Assembly (NCBI RefSeq): GCF_002101775.1
Contig: NZ_LQPI01000075.1
Location: 1 to 34,820, forward strand
From: Mycolicibacter nonchromogenicus
GTDB taxonomy: Bacteria > Actinomycetota > Actinomycetes > Mycobacteriales > Mycobacteriaceae
Direction: 5' to 3'
Length of the DNA: 34,820 nucleotides
Below, in pieces: positions 17,447 through 26,014 of this stretch. How positions within the stretch are numbered: the first letter of the stretch is position 1; every line of letters begins with the position of its first letter. A program made the position numbers and the translations under genes. The notes under the pieces are model-generated. The model had not been told where the DNA came from and did not search any database. It saw nothing but the letters and a program-made list of their open reading frames with translations.

Positions 17447-17929
17447 GTGACGCATTTCATCGTGCTGGTGCTCGCGCTGTTCATCGGTGCCGTAGCCGGG
17501 CTGCGCGCCTTCACCGCGCCGGCCGTCATGGCCTGGGCCGCCGTGCTGCATTGGATCAACCTGAACGGGACATGGGCCGAGTGGCTGACCCATCCGGTGA
17601 CCGTCACCATCGTGACGCTGCTGGCGATCGGTGAGCTCATCACCGACCAACTGCCCAGCACACCGGCGCGCACCGTGCCCGTGCAGTTCGGCGCGCGACT
17701 CGTGCTGGGCGGCTTCGCCGGCGCGGTGCTCGGCACGGCCTGGAACTTCACCTGGACCGCACTCGGTGCGGGCATCATCGGTGCGGTGATCGGCACCCTG
17801 GTCGGTTTCCGGGTCCGCCAGCGCCTGGTCGCCGCCAACGGCGGCCGCGATCTGCCGATCGCCTTGGCCGAAGACGCCATCGCGGTGCTGGGCGGCTTCG
17901 CGATCGCCGCGTTGACCGCCGTGGTCTGA
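17447..17929 (+). CDS. DUF4126 membrane protein (Rv2120c-like)
   Basis: A 160-aa integral membrane protein with about four to five hydrophobic segments: FIVLVLALFIGAVAGLRAF, TVTIVTLLAIGEL, LVLGGFAGAVLGTAW, GAGIIGAVIGTLVGF and AIAVLGGFAIAALTAVV. The pattern GLRAFTAPAVMAWA plus DQLPSTPART is typical of DUF4126. Function is unknown. Position after hisG matches Rv2120c. It converges with the thioesterase gene, with a gap of 5 bases between the stops. Confidence 0.85.
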   Translation: MTHFIVLVLALFIGAVAGLRAFTAPAVMAWAAVLHWINLNGTWAEWLTHPVTVTIVTLLAIGELITDQLPSTPARTVPVQFGARLVLGGFAGAVLGTAWNFTWTALGAGIIGAVIGTLVGFRVRQRLVAANGGRDLPIALAEDAIAVLGGFAIAALTAVV

Positions 17930-17934
17930 GCGCC

Positions 17935-18708
17935 TCAGCGCCGCTGCACCAGTAACGCCTGCGCGGACGTTCCGACGAATCCGTCGTGGTCGAACAACTC
18001 CGCTGTGGTGACGCCCACCCCGTCCGGCCCGATCGAGGCGCGGGCCCGCAGGCCGAATTCGGTGCCGGTCGGCAACCGGTGCAGGTGCACCACGGTGTCG
18101 GTGTTCATGAACATGTACTCGTCGACGTCCAGTGCGGCGCCCACACCGTTAGCGGAGTCCACCACCATCGCCAGCCGTTGCAGGGCGGTGGTCGGCTCGT
18201 CGTCCACCAGGGACACCTGCGGGCTCAACCAGGCGACGGCCGAGCCGTCGGGCGCATCCGGCTGGACACGCCAGCGCACCGACTGGGCGTAGCCGCTGGC
18301 CTGGGCGAACCAGTCCGGCGGTGGTAGCGACGGCCCGCTGGTCAGGGGCGCGTGCCGGTCAGAGGCCACCGCGGAGGTGTCGGAGGTGGCCAGCGCCCAC
18401 GCGCTCAGCCGCGCCACCGCCCGGTCGTCGTCGCACGTGCGCATCTCGGCTTCCAGCAGCGCGATCCGCCGGCCCGGCCGCTGCACCCGCGCCGAGACCC
18501 GCACCGCGGCCAGCGGTATCGCCCCCAGGATGTCCAGGCTCAGCCGGGCGATCCGCTGCCCCGATCCGTCGATCAGCGCCTCGATCTCGCGGGTGAGCAG
18601 CGCCAGCGGGGGCGACCCATGCTGCAGCGGACCCCAGTTGCTGCGGGTCAGATCGGTGGCCTCGTAGACCCCGTCAGCGGCAGCGCGGCGGTAGTAGCTG
18701 CCGGTCAT
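17935..18708 (-). CDS. Acyl-CoA thioesterase family protein (double hot-dog)
   Basis: A 257-aa protein with two hot-dog domains of the 4HBT_3/TesB-like type. The N-terminal half runs from MTGSYYRRAAADGVYEATDLTRSNWGPLQHGSPPLALLTREIE, with a likely active-site HGSPP loop. The C-terminal half contains VVDSANGVGAALDVDEYMFMNTDTVVHLHRLPTGTEFGLRA. Expected to hydrolyse acyl-CoA; the substrate is unknown. The start ATG 18706-18708 overlaps the stop of the RecB-like gene (ATGA), so the two are coupled although no functional link is known. I do not recall this gene at this spot in M. tuberculosis. Confidence 0.82.
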   Translation of the reverse strand: MTGSYYRRAAADGVYEATDLTRSNWGPLQHGSPPLALLTREIEALIDGSGQRIARLSLDILGAIPLAAVRVSARVQRPGRRIALLEAEMRTCDDDRAVARLSAWALATSDTSAVASDRHAPLTSGPSLPPPDWFAQASGYAQSVRWRVQPDAPDGSAVAWLSPQVSLVDDEPTTALQRLAMVVDSANGVGAALDVDEYMFMNTDTVVHLHRLPTGTEFGLRARASIGPDGVGVTTAELFDHDGFVGTSAQALLVQRR

Positions 18709-19517
18709 GCCGCGCTGTCGGCCGGCCAGCCGGGGTAGGGCGGCGGGGTTCCGCCGAATGCCGGACACAACCCACGGTGGGCGCACCAGTCACACAGGCG
18801 CGACGGCTGTGGGCGGAAATCGCCTGTGGCGCCGGCGGTTTGGATGGCCTGCCAGATCGCGATCAGGGTCTTCTCGAAGCGCAACAGCTCGGCGTGCTCG
18901 GGGGAGTAGTCCAGCAGCTGCCCGTCGGCCAGATAGATCAGCCGCAGGCGTGCGGGCATCACGCCACGCGACCGCAACAGGGCCACCGCATAGAACTTCA
19001 TCTGGAACAGCGCCTTGGATTCGGCGGCCTCGGACAGCCGCCCGGTGGCCGACGGAGCCCGGCCGGTCTTGTAGTCGACCACCCGCAATTCACCGGTCGG
19101 CGCGACGTCGATGCGGTCGACGAAACCACGCAGCGGGGTGCCGTCGGCCAGTTCGACCTCCACCCGCTGCTCGCAGCTCTGCGGGTCGAATCGGCGGGGA
19201 TCCTCCAGCCGGTAGTAACCGGCCAGCAGCCTGCGTGCCTCGGCCATCAGCTGCTCGGCGTCCAGTGCCGCGGCCACACTCGGATCGGTGCTGACCAGGT
19301 GCTCCCAGGCCGAGGTCACCAGCTCGCCGGCGGTCTGCGGGTCGCGCTGGGGTGCGGGCAGCGCGTAGAGCCGCTCCAGGGCGCCGTGGACCACCGAGCC
19401 ACGCAGCTGCGCCGCCGATGAGGGTTCCGCGAGCCGGTCGATGGCGCGGAATCGGTACAGCAGCGGGCACTGCTTGAAGTCGGCCGCCCGCGACGGTGAC
19501 AACGCAGGCCTGCTCAT
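18705..19517 (-). CDS. RecB-family PD-(D/E)XK exonuclease-like protein with Fe-S Cys motif (Rv2119-like)
   Basis: A 270-aa nuclease-domain protein (MSRPALSPSRAADFKQCPLLYRF). It has the catalytic core GFVDRIDVAPTGELRVVDYKTG (Asp and DxK). Four cysteines typical of the AddB/Cas4-type iron-sulfur nuclease module are present: one near the N-terminus (KQCPLLY) and three at the end (LCDWCAHRGLC). It is a stand-alone domain with no helicase, as in Rv2119, and probably acts in DNA repair; the exact role is unknown. Start ATG 19515-19517 is 8 bases after a minus-strand TAATGT. It diverges from trmI. Confidence 0.9.
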   Translation of the reverse strand: MSRPALSPSRAADFKQCPLLYRFRAIDRLAEPSSAAQLRGSVVHGALERLYALPAPQRDPQTAGELVTSAWEHLVSTDPSVAAALDAEQLMAEARRLLAGYYRLEDPRRFDPQSCEQRVEVELADGTPLRGFVDRIDVAPTGELRVVDYKTGRAPSATGRLSEAAESKALFQMKFYAVALLRSRGVMPARLRLIYLADGQLLDYSPEHAELLRFEKTLIAIWQAIQTAGATGDFRPQPSRLCDWCAHRGLCPAFGGTPPPYPGWPADSAA

Positions 19518-19525
19518 ACCTGCGC

Positions 19526-19574
19526 ACATTACGGGCATGCACCGACAACCCCTGGCGAACACGCTGCGTAGGGT
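19526..19574. promoter_or_regulatory. Divergent -10 elements for the RecB-like gene and trmI
   Basis: Minus-strand TAATGT (19526-19531) lies 8 bases before the RecB-like ATG, and plus-strand TAGGGT (19569-19574) lies 8 bases before the trmI GTG. The 65-base gap therefore holds two near-leaderless promoters back to back. Confidence 0.5.
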
Positions 19575-19582
19575 GGACGGCT

Positions 19583-20419
19583 GTGTCCGAATCCGGGATT
19601 TTTCAGGCGGGCGATCGGGCCCAGTTCACCGACGCCAAGGGGCGCCGCTACACCACCGTGCTGGTCCCCGGCGGCGACTTCCACACCCATCGCGGGGCCA
19701 TTCCGCACGACGAGGTGATCGGGCTGCCGGACGGCAGCGTGGTCCAGTCGGCCAACGGCGACCCGTTCCTGGTGCTGCGGCCGCTGCTGGTCGACTACGT
19801 GATGTCGATGCCGCGCGGGGCGCAGGTGATCTATCCCAAGGACTCGGCGCAGATCATCCACGAGGGCGACATCTTCCCCGGGGCGCGGGTGCTCGAGGCC
19901 GGCGCCGGATCGGGAGCTCTGACGCTGTCGCTGCTGCGGGCGGTCGGGCCGGAGGGCAAGGTGATCTCCTACGAGCTGCGCGACGATCACGCCGTGCACG
20001 CCCGCGCCAACGTCGAGACCTTCCTCGGGGGCCCGCCCGACAACTGGCAGCTGGTGATGGGCGATGTGGCCGACTGCGACCTGCCCGACGGCTCGATCGA
20101 CCGGGTGGTGCTCGACATGCTGGCGCCCTGGGAGGTGCTCGGCGCCGTGTCGCGCGTACTGGTTCCCGGCGGAGTGCTGGTGGTCTACGTCGCCACCGTG
20201 ACGCAGCTGTCCCAGGTGAACGAGGCGCTGCGGGAGCAGCAGTGCTGGACTGAGCCGCGGTCCTGGGAGACCATGCAGCGCGGCTGGAACGTGGTGGGCC
20301 TGGCGGTGCGCCCGCAGCACGCGATGCGTGGCCACACCGCGTTCCTGGTCTGCGCGCGCCGGCTGGCGCCGGGCACCGTCACCCCCACCCGGTTGGGGAA
20401 GAAACGGGGACGGCCCTAG
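19583..20419 (+). CDS. trmI: tRNA (adenine58-N1)-methyltransferase
   Basis: Methylates A58 of the tRNA T-loop using SAM; the enzyme is a homotetramer. 278 aa from GTG 19583 (MSESGIFQAGDRAQFTDAKGRRY), close to Rv2118c. It has an N-terminal beta domain, the QIIHEGDIFPGARVLEAGAGSGALTLSLLRAV motif I, the acidic loop after beta-2 (YELRDDHAV), DRVVLDMLAPWEVL (motif IV) and the C-terminal GHTAFLVCARR. The basic tail (KKRGRP) suits RNA binding. Its stop abuts the stop of the next, convergent gene. Confidence 0.94.
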   Translation: MSESGIFQAGDRAQFTDAKGRRYTTVLVPGGDFHTHRGAIPHDEVIGLPDGSVVQSANGDPFLVLRPLLVDYVMSMPRGAQVIYPKDSAQIIHEGDIFPGARVLEAGAGSGALTLSLLRAVGPEGKVISYELRDDHAVHARANVETFLGGPPDNWQLVMGDVADCDLPDGSIDRVVLDMLAPWEVLGAVSRVLVPGGVLVVYVATVTQLSQVNEALREQQCWTEPRSWETMQRGWNVVGLAVRPQHAMRGHTAFLVCARRLAPGTVTPTRLGKKRGRP

Positions 20420-22126
20420 TCAGGGCGCCGACGTGAGCAGGGTGGCCACCAGGTCCTTCTCGGTGCGCTTCTGCAGGGTGCGCACCAGCGCCGGCTGAGC
20501 CCGAACCAGGTGTCCCACAAAGGCATAGGCGTCGTCGGCGTCGAGCAGATAGGCCGCGGCCCGGATCAGCTTGCCGGTCTCCTGAAGCTGCTGATGCCCG
20601 CTGAGACCCGCATAGGCCGGTAGCCCCAGGTTGAGCACCGTCGGGTCGTATTTGATCGGGTCACTGACACCGGGTCGCCCCATCGGCTGGTACTGGACTT
20701 TGTACTTGTCCAGCATCGCCGTGTAGCAGCGGCTCAGCGCGGCCCGGTAATTCGCGTCGGCGACCAGTTCGGCCCCGACGAATCCGACCACGATGCTGGG
20801 TGTCGCGACCACGTTCGTCGCGACGTTCCCCCTGATCGAGGCATCGGTCACGCTGGCGCTGACCGGCAGATCGAAGTTGCCGCCGGGATCGGTCACCGTC
20901 AGGTCCAGCACGGTGTCGGTCGCGTTGTAGCCCACTCTCACTCGCCGCACCGCCGTCACCGGGTCCTGGCCGTTGTAGCCGTCCACCGGCACCGTCACCT
21001 GCACGGTGCCGGTACCTGATACCGCGATACCGCGGATGCTCCAACTGGCCCGCGGTGTACGGAATCGCTTGCAGTTCAGCCGGATTCGAGCGGTCTCCGA
21101 CACCGAGTACAGTACGTACTCGTAGCGATCGTCGGCGATGCAGCACGCCGGTATGGTCGCGCAGGCACGGCGGACCGCGGGGTCGGTCACCATGGTTCCC
21201 CGCCCGATCTCGCGCCGATTGGTCTCGGTCACCCTCGCCTCGAGTTGCGCCCCGTAGTCGTCGTCGATCGGGATGATGGTGGCCCCGTGCCGCACCGACC
21301 AGTACGACTGCACCCGTACGTCATTGACCCAGGCGCGTTGACGTACCTGGCCGGCCCCGACCGTCGAATCGCTCCAGTCGCAGATCTCGCAGTCGCTGTC
21401 CAGCGGATCCCGCCGCCAGCCGTCTGCCTCGGGATCGGTCAGGATCTCCACCAACTCGTGGCCCAGCGTCGACATGGTCAGTTCGATGTCCTCGGTCGCC
21501 GGGTCGAAGTGGCGCACCCAGCCCGCCCAGTACCGATCGGTGTCGAAGGGGAAGTCGAACGTGTAGTCGCTGGAGTGCGCGCCCGCGACCGTGCCGCCGG
21601 CCACCGTGAAACCCTGGGGCATCAACACGATGTAGGCGATCCGCGGGCCGTCGTCGGGATCGGGGAACACGCCGTCGTCGATGCAGTCTTCGATCAGCCC
21701 CAGGACCCGGCGCATCGCCACGGTGGAATCCACCGCACCCGACGGCGGTGCGGGGGAGACCACGGTGATCGAGCCGCGCCAGGTCGGGGCACCGGAGATG
21801 TGGTACTGCGCCAGCTCGGTGAAATAGCGGCTCGCCAGCAGCGCGCGGGTGCGCGATTCGATCAGACCGCGCTGCGCCGCACCCGCGCCGTTCCACCAGG
21901 CTCCCCAGAACACCAGCTGCACCGGGGTGTGCGCGCCGCCGAGCACGCCGTGGTGATAGGCCACCGTGGAGCCGTTGTGGGAGTTGTCGGCGAAGACCAG
22001 CGCCGGCACCTTCGGGCGTGACCACGCCCCGCTACACGAGTGATCGTCACGCTGATAGGTGATGATCGGGAGGAATCCCGGCGTCTCGTCAACAACGCTG
22101 ACGATCAGCCGTTGCTCGATGGGCAT
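20420..22126 (-). CDS. Predicted zincin-like protein with HExxE motif, unknown function
   Basis: A 568-aa protein I do not recognise as a named gene. Residues 219-250 read STLGHELVEILTDPEADGW followed by a CEIC pair. H223, E224 and E227, with a downstream VQSYWS segment (272-277), resemble the HELAE-x-TNP...VQ.YWS pattern of EXORDIUM/phosphate-induced-like proteins and bacterial relatives, suggesting a metal site. Before it, an alpha/beta part includes VQLVFWGAWWNG (69-80). After it come a Cys-rich stretch (CATIPACC), a beta-sandwich-like region (about 370-450) and a helical C-terminus. No signal peptide is visible, odd for such a protein. Protease activity is not shown. It appears to be an accessory gene between trmI and lppK. 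Confidence 0.7.
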   Translation of the reverse strand: MPIEQRLIVSVVDETPGFLPIITYQRDDHSCSGAWSRPKVPALVFADNSHNGSTVAYHHGVLGGAHTPVQLVFWGAWWNGAGAAQRGLIESRTRALLASRYFTELAQYHISGAPTWRGSITVVSPAPPSGAVDSTVAMRRVLGLIEDCIDDGVFPDPDDGPRIAYIVLMPQGFTVAGGTVAGAHSSDYTFDFPFDTDRYWAGWVRHFDPATEDIELTMSTLGHELVEILTDPEADGWRRDPLDSDCEICDWSDSTVGAGQVRQRAWVNDVRVQSYWSVRHGATIIPIDDDYGAQLEARVTETNRREIGRGTMVTDPAVRRACATIPACCIADDRYEYVLYSVSETARIRLNCKRFRTPRASWSIRGIAVSGTGTVQVTVPVDGYNGQDPVTAVRRVRVGYNATDTVLDLTVTDPGGNFDLPVSASVTDASIRGNVATNVVATPSIVVGFVGAELVADANYRAALSRCYTAMLDKYKVQYQPMGRPGVSDPIKYDPTVLNLGLPAYAGLSGHQQLQETGKLIRAAAYLLDADDAYAFVGHLVRAQPALVRTLQKRTEKDLVATLLTSAP

Positions 22127-22216
22127 TCTCGGAGTATGCGCCGCTCAAAGCCGCCACGCTGCGGGTTCGCCGGGCGAATATTTCGTCGGCGGGCGGGCGT
22201 GTCGGGGAGAATCCGA

Positions 22217-22750
22217 TCAGGGCGGCGGCGGTGCGGGCGCGGTGCTCCCGGTTTTGACGTTGCCGAACGCCAACAGGGCTTTGGCAGTGCCCTCGGACAG
22301 CTGCCAGTCGCCCTGATGCGGAGTGAAGTCCATCGGGAAGAAGAACGTGCCGGCGTCGGGAATGGCCGTGGTCACGGTGATGTCGGCGGTCACGTGTCCC
22401 GGGTCGCGGTCCGACCAGCTGATCTCTGCCGCCTCAAAATTCAGCGGCAGATAGCCGCCGTCGTTGAGCGCGGTGGCGAATTTGTCGATGGTCGCGGCGT
22501 CGGCGGGCTTGGCGCCCTCGATCAGCGCCACCTTGTCCACGCCCTCGACCTGGGGGTCTGCCAGTCGCTGCAGCACGCCGGTCAGCGCCTCCGGTGTGGG
22601 CAGGGTCGACGACGGCACCTGGGCAGGTGCCGTCGTCGACGTCACCGGAACCTCGGCCACCGGCTCGGGCGGCTGTTGGCCCGAGCAGCCCGACATCGCC
22701 AGCACCGCCGCCGCGAGGGCGGCGGGCCAGGCGATGCGGTGGCTACACAT
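22217..22750 (-). CDS. lppK: LppK-like lipoprotein (MTB12-related domain)
   Basis: A 177-aa predicted lipoprotein: N-terminal hydrophobic segment WPAALAAAVLAMSGC with lipobox MSGC, a Pro/Thr-rich linker (EPVAEVPVTSTTAPAQVPSS), then the MTB12-like domain (TPEALTGVLQRLADPQVEGVDKVALIEG ... GGYLPLNFEAAEI ... GDWQLSEGTAKALLAFG) and a PAPPPP tail. Surface exposed; function unknown. It starts 11 bases after the stop of a paralogous gene and shares its domain, so the two probably arose by duplication. Position opposite mpa fits Rv2116 (lppK). The 90-base gap to the next gene shows nothing notable. Confidence 0.85.
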   Translation of the reverse strand: MCSHRIAWPAALAAAVLAMSGCSGQQPPEPVAEVPVTSTTAPAQVPSSTLPTPEALTGVLQRLADPQVEGVDKVALIEGAKPADAATIDKFATALNDGGYLPLNFEAAEISWSDRDPGHVTADITVTTAIPDAGTFFFPMDFTPHQGDWQLSEGTAKALLAFGNVKTGSTAPAPPPP

Positions 22751-22761
22751 GGGGTCTGCGG

Positions 22762-23247
22762 TCAGCCCTGTGCCAGCTGTGCGAGTGACAGCAGTGAGGC
22801 CTGGGAGAGCTTCCAGCCGCCCTGGTCGACGAACGTGAGGTTCACCGTGTGCGGGTCGAGCTTCGGTGCCGACGCGGTGACGTCCGCCGAAGCCGTCCCG
22901 GGACCGGCCGGCGCGACATTGGCCACGCTGATCGACAGCGGGAGGTAGCCGTTCTTCTGGGCCTTCTTCAGCCGGCGGTCCAAGATGGCCTCGGCGCCGC
23001 CGAGACCGCCCTCGACGAGGTTCCCCTTCGCGGCGGCGGGGATGTCGGGGTTGGCGAGCGTGTTCAGGACGTCGGTCAGCTGTTCCGGAGTGGGTACGGC
23101 GGCTGCCGGGTCGAGCGGCAGCGGGGCGAAGAACACCGTGGTCGGCGCCTCGGCGGTGGCCGGCGTCGGATTTGTCAGGTAGGTCACAGCGAAGGCTGCT
23201 GCGCCGACGCCCGTGATCGCCGCAATCCGTGTGGCTAGGTCTTTCAT
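22762..23247 (-). CDS. MTB12/CFP-2-family exported protein
   Basis: A 161-aa secreted protein. From ATG 23245-23247 it has a signal peptide (MKDLATRIAAITGVGAAAFAVTYLTNPTPATA, cleavage likely near ATA-EA). The mature domain is close to the low-molecular-weight antigen MTB12: TPEQLTDVLNTLANPDIPAAAKGNLVEGGLGGAEAILDRRLKKAQKNGYLPLSISVANV and VNLTFVDQGGWKLSQASLLSLAQ. Function is unknown; family members are abundant culture-filtrate antigens. An AAAGGA lies about 11 bases upstream; frames reaching to 23331 are not needed. It is the first gene of a leftward pair with lppK, divergent from mpa. Confidence 0.85.
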   Translation of the reverse strand: MKDLATRIAAITGVGAAAFAVTYLTNPTPATAEAPTTVFFAPLPLDPAAAVPTPEQLTDVLNTLANPDIPAAAKGNLVEGGLGGAEAILDRRLKKAQKNGYLPLSISVANVAPAGPGTASADVTASAPKLDPHTVNLTFVDQGGWKLSQASLLSLAQLAQG

Positions 23248-23296
23248 GCTCAGTTGGATCCTTTCGAGGTCCGTGTGATCGCCGAATTTGAGAGCG

Positions 23297-23403
23297 AGGC
23301 TAGCAGCGCAGACGGTGTGTCGGGCTGCCACAGAGCACGCGAATGCACAATGGCCGGTAGCGTTGAGGTATCCGCCGCTTCAACTTCCAGTACGGGAAAG
23401 GAG
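23297..23403. promoter_or_regulatory. Divergent promoter region, MTB12-like gene and mpa
   Basis: A 162-base gap. Minus-strand TAGCCT (23297-23302) could be the -10 of the MTB12-like gene. Plus-strand TAGCGT (23358-23363) could be that of mpa, giving a leader of about 40 bases ending in the ribosome binding site AAAGGAG (23397-23403), 6 bases before ATG 23410. No -35 elements or operators stand out. Confidence 0.4.
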
Positions 23404-23409
23404 CGCACC

Positions 23410-25242
23410 ATGAGCAACATGGAAGATTCGCCGCGTCCTGAGACCTTCGACGCGCCTGGGGGGCCGGGCACGCCCGGTGATGACTTCGCCGAGTTGGAGG
23501 CGCTGCGCCGCGAGGCCGCGCTGCTGCGCGCACAACTGGAGAGCACCCCGCAGGACTCCGCCCGAGTGGGCCGCGACGTGCGACAGCTCGAAGCCCACAT
23601 TGACTCGCTGACCGCGCGAAACTCCAAACTGATGGACACTCTCAAGGAGGCGCGTCAGCAGCTGCTGGCGCTGCGCGAGGAGGTCGATCGGCTGGGTCAG
23701 CCGCCGAGCGGTTACGGCGTGCTGTTGGGCAGCCACGACGACGACACCGTCGATGTGTTCACCTCCGGTCGCCGGATGCGGCTGAACATCTCGCCCAACA
23801 TCGACGTAGCAACGCTCAAGAAGGGCCAGACGGTTCGGCTCAACGAGGCGCTGACGGTCGTCGAGGCCGGCAATTTCGAATCGGTCGGCGAAATATCCAC
23901 GTTGCGTGAAATTCTGTCCGACGGGCGCCGTGCGTTGGTGGTGGGTCACGCCGATGAGGAGCGCATCGTCTGGCTGGCCGAGCCGCTGGTCGCCGCGGAT
24001 CTTCCCGACAGCAACCCGGACGGGCTCGCCGATGACTGGCGGCCCCGCAAGCTGCGCCCCGGCGACTCTCTGCTGGTCGACACCAAGGCCGGCTACGCGT
24101 TTGAGCGCATCCCCAAGGCCGAGGTCGAAGACCTGGTGCTCGAGGAGGTGCCCGACGTCAGCTACAGCGACATCGGTGGCCTGACTCGCCAGATCGAGCA
24201 GATCCGCGACGCCGTGGAACTGCCGTTCCTGCACAAGGACCTCTACCGCGAGTACGCGCTGCGCCCGCCCAAAGGCGTGCTGCTCTACGGCCCGCCCGGC
24301 TGTGGCAAGACGCTCATCGCCAAGGCGGTGGCCAACTCGCTGGCCAAGAAGATGGCCGAGGTGCGCGGCGACGACGCCCACGAGGCCAAGTCGTACTTCC
24401 TCAACATCAAGGGCCCCGAGCTGCTGAACAAGTTCGTCGGCGAGACCGAACGCCACATCCGGCTGATCTTCCAGCGGGCGCGCGAGAAGGCCTCCGAGGG
24501 CACCCCGGTGATCGTGTTCTTCGACGAGATGGACTCGATCTTCCGCACCCGTGGCACCGGTGTCTCCTCGGATGTGGAGACCACCGTGGTGCCGCAGCTG
24601 CTCAGCGAGATCGACGGTGTGGAGGGTCTGGAGAACGTCATCGTGATCGGCGCCTCCAACCGTGAGGACATGATCGACCCGGCGATCCTGCGGCCCGGCC
24701 GGCTGGACGTCAAGATCAAGATCGAGCGTCCGGATGCCGAAGCCGCACAAGACATCTTCTCGAAGTACTTGGTCGAGACGCTGCCGGTGCACGCCGACGA
24801 CCTCGCCGAGTTCGGCGGCGACCGCGCGGCCTGCATCAAGGCGATGATCGAGAAGGTCGTCGACCGGATGTACGCCGAGATCGACGACAACCGGTTCCTG
24901 GAGGTCACCTACGCCAACGGTGACAAAGAGGTCATGTACTTCAAGGACTTCAACTCCGGGGCGATGATCCAGAACGTGGTCGACCGGGCGAAGAAGAACG
25001 CCATCAAGTCGGTTCTGGAGACGGGCCAGCCGGGTCTGCGCATCCAGCACCTGCTGGACTCGATCGTCGACGAGTTCGCCGAGAACGAGGACTTGCCCAA
25101 CACCACCAACCCCGATGACTGGGCGCGGATCTCGGGCAAGAAGGGGGAGCGGATCGTCTACATCCGCACCCTGGTCACCGGCAAGAGCTCCAGCGCCAGC
25201 CGTGCCATCGACACCGAGTCCAACCTGGGCCAGTACCTGTAG
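23410..25242 (+). CDS. mpa: Mycobacterial proteasome ATPase Mpa (ARC)
   Basis: Hexameric AAA+ unfoldase that binds Pup through its N-terminal coiled coil and feeds tagged proteins to the 20S proteasome. 610 aa from ATG 23410. Order: acidic N-terminus, coiled coil (about residues 18-90, ELEALRREAALLRAQLE ... NSKLMDTLKEARQQLLALREEVDRL), tandem OB folds (about 97-245), AAA domain with Walker A GPPGCGKT, Walker B VIVFFDEMDSI and GASNREDMIDPAILRPGR, and the C-terminal NLGQYL, whose penultimate Tyr docks on PrcA. All key parts are intact. Confidence 0.98.
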   Translation: MSNMEDSPRPETFDAPGGPGTPGDDFAELEALRREAALLRAQLESTPQDSARVGRDVRQLEAHIDSLTARNSKLMDTLKEARQQLLALREEVDRLGQPPSGYGVLLGSHDDDTVDVFTSGRRMRLNISPNIDVATLKKGQTVRLNEALTVVEAGNFESVGEISTLREILSDGRRALVVGHADEERIVWLAEPLVAADLPDSNPDGLADDWRPRKLRPGDSLLVDTKAGYAFERIPKAEVEDLVLEEVPDVSYSDIGGLTRQIEQIRDAVELPFLHKDLYREYALRPPKGVLLYGPPGCGKTLIAKAVANSLAKKMAEVRGDDAHEAKSYFLNIKGPELLNKFVGETERHIRLIFQRAREKASEGTPVIVFFDEMDSIFRTRGTGVSSDVETTVVPQLLSEIDGVEGLENVIVIGASNREDMIDPAILRPGRLDVKIKIERPDAEAAQDIFSKYLVETLPVHADDLAEFGGDRAACIKAMIEKVVDRMYAEIDDNRFLEVTYANGDKEVMYFKDFNSGAMIQNVVDRAKKNAIKSVLETGQPGLRIQHLLDSIVDEFAENEDLPNTTNPDDWARISGKKGERIVYIRTLVTGKSSSASRAIDTESNLGQYL

Positions 25243-25277
25243 CCCCTTTGGCTGAGGCCCCCTTTGGCGCCCTTTGG

Positions 25278-25339
25278 CGCGAGGGTGCGTGTTTGCCCGC
25301 CGACACGCCGCGCCGCGCGTACAACTGCGCACGTTCGCG
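25278..25339. repeat. 62-bp dispersed palindrome, copy B
   Basis: CGCGAG at 25278-25283 and TTCGCG at 25334-25339 bound a 62-base imperfect palindrome whose first 33 bases equal copy A (16117-16149). It is preceded by three partial repeats of CCCTTTGGC (25243-25278 region). It lies between the convergent mpa and Rv2114-like genes and could terminate both. Confidence 0.85.
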
Positions 25340-25374
25340 GCACCAGGGTGCGGGGCGCACCACCCGCCGCGGCG

Positions 25375-26007
25375 TCAGCCGGTCTGCAGCGAGTAGCTGT
25401 TGGTCAGGTCGTCCTGCAGCACGCGGGCGACCTCGGTGGTGGTGTCCACCCGCAACGCGCCGGCCAAGACGCGCGCCTGATAGCTCCAACCCGCCGGCAG
25501 CGTGAGCCGGTCGGCGAGCCCCGCGAGGTCGGCCCGCGACAGGTCCGGATCGACCACCTGGCTCCAGGTCTGCATCACCCAGCGTCGCCCGTCGGGATCG
25601 ATCAGCTCGTAGATCTGCTCGCCGGCATCGAAGACGAAGACCGCGTGGCGGGTCACCTCATTGACGGTGTAGGGCCCGGGGTTCATCGACGACAGCGCGA
25701 CCTGCGCCTGCTTGATCATCTCGATGCCGCCGAAGGTCTTGGTCTCCCGCGGGCCCTGCGGCGCCTTCTCGATGGTGTTCATCAGCCAGTACCGCGGCCC
25801 GTTGAGCAGTGCTGCGGCCGCACCGTTTTCGGCGGCGATCGCCTGGGCGTCGAGCGCGGACCACAGCTGCGCGGGGCAGTCGTTGAGGCCAAAGGTGTTG
25901 TAGACGGTGGCCTGCGGGCCCGACGGACCGATCTCGACGAGCAGCACCTCCCCGTAGCGCTTTCCGGATACGTCGGTCGTCTGCTGACGGGCCTGCTCGG
26001 TGGACAT
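25375..26007 (-). CDS. Conserved hypothetical protein (Rv2114-like)
   Basis: A 210-aa soluble protein starting MSTEQARQQTTDVSGKRYGEVLLVEIGPSGPQATVYNTFGLNDCPAQLW, with a C-terminal AGWSYQARVLAGALRVDTTTEVARVLQDDLTNSYSLQTG. No signal peptide or membrane segment is visible, and I recognise no named domain. Its location between mpa and dop on the opposite strand matches Rv2114. The start ATG 26005-26007 is fixed by a strong promoter ending 7 bases before it (leaderless); the upstream ATG at 26046 lies over the -35. A link to the Pup system is suggested only by position. Confidence 0.85.
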   Translation of the reverse strand: MSTEQARQQTTDVSGKRYGEVLLVEIGPSGPQATVYNTFGLNDCPAQLWSALDAQAIAAENGAAAALLNGPRYWLMNTIEKAPQGPRETKTFGGIEMIKQAQVALSSMNPGPYTVNEVTRHAVFVFDAGEQIYELIDPDGRRWVMQTWSQVVDPDLSRADLAGLADRLTLPAGWSYQARVLAGALRVDTTTEVARVLQDDLTNSYSLQTG

Positions 26008-26014
26008 CCCGGTG

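Noticed and set aside
23380..25332. 650-codon open frame antisense to mpa
   Set aside because: Shadow of mpa; it has no motif, and mpa's AAA+ signatures are complete on the plus strand.
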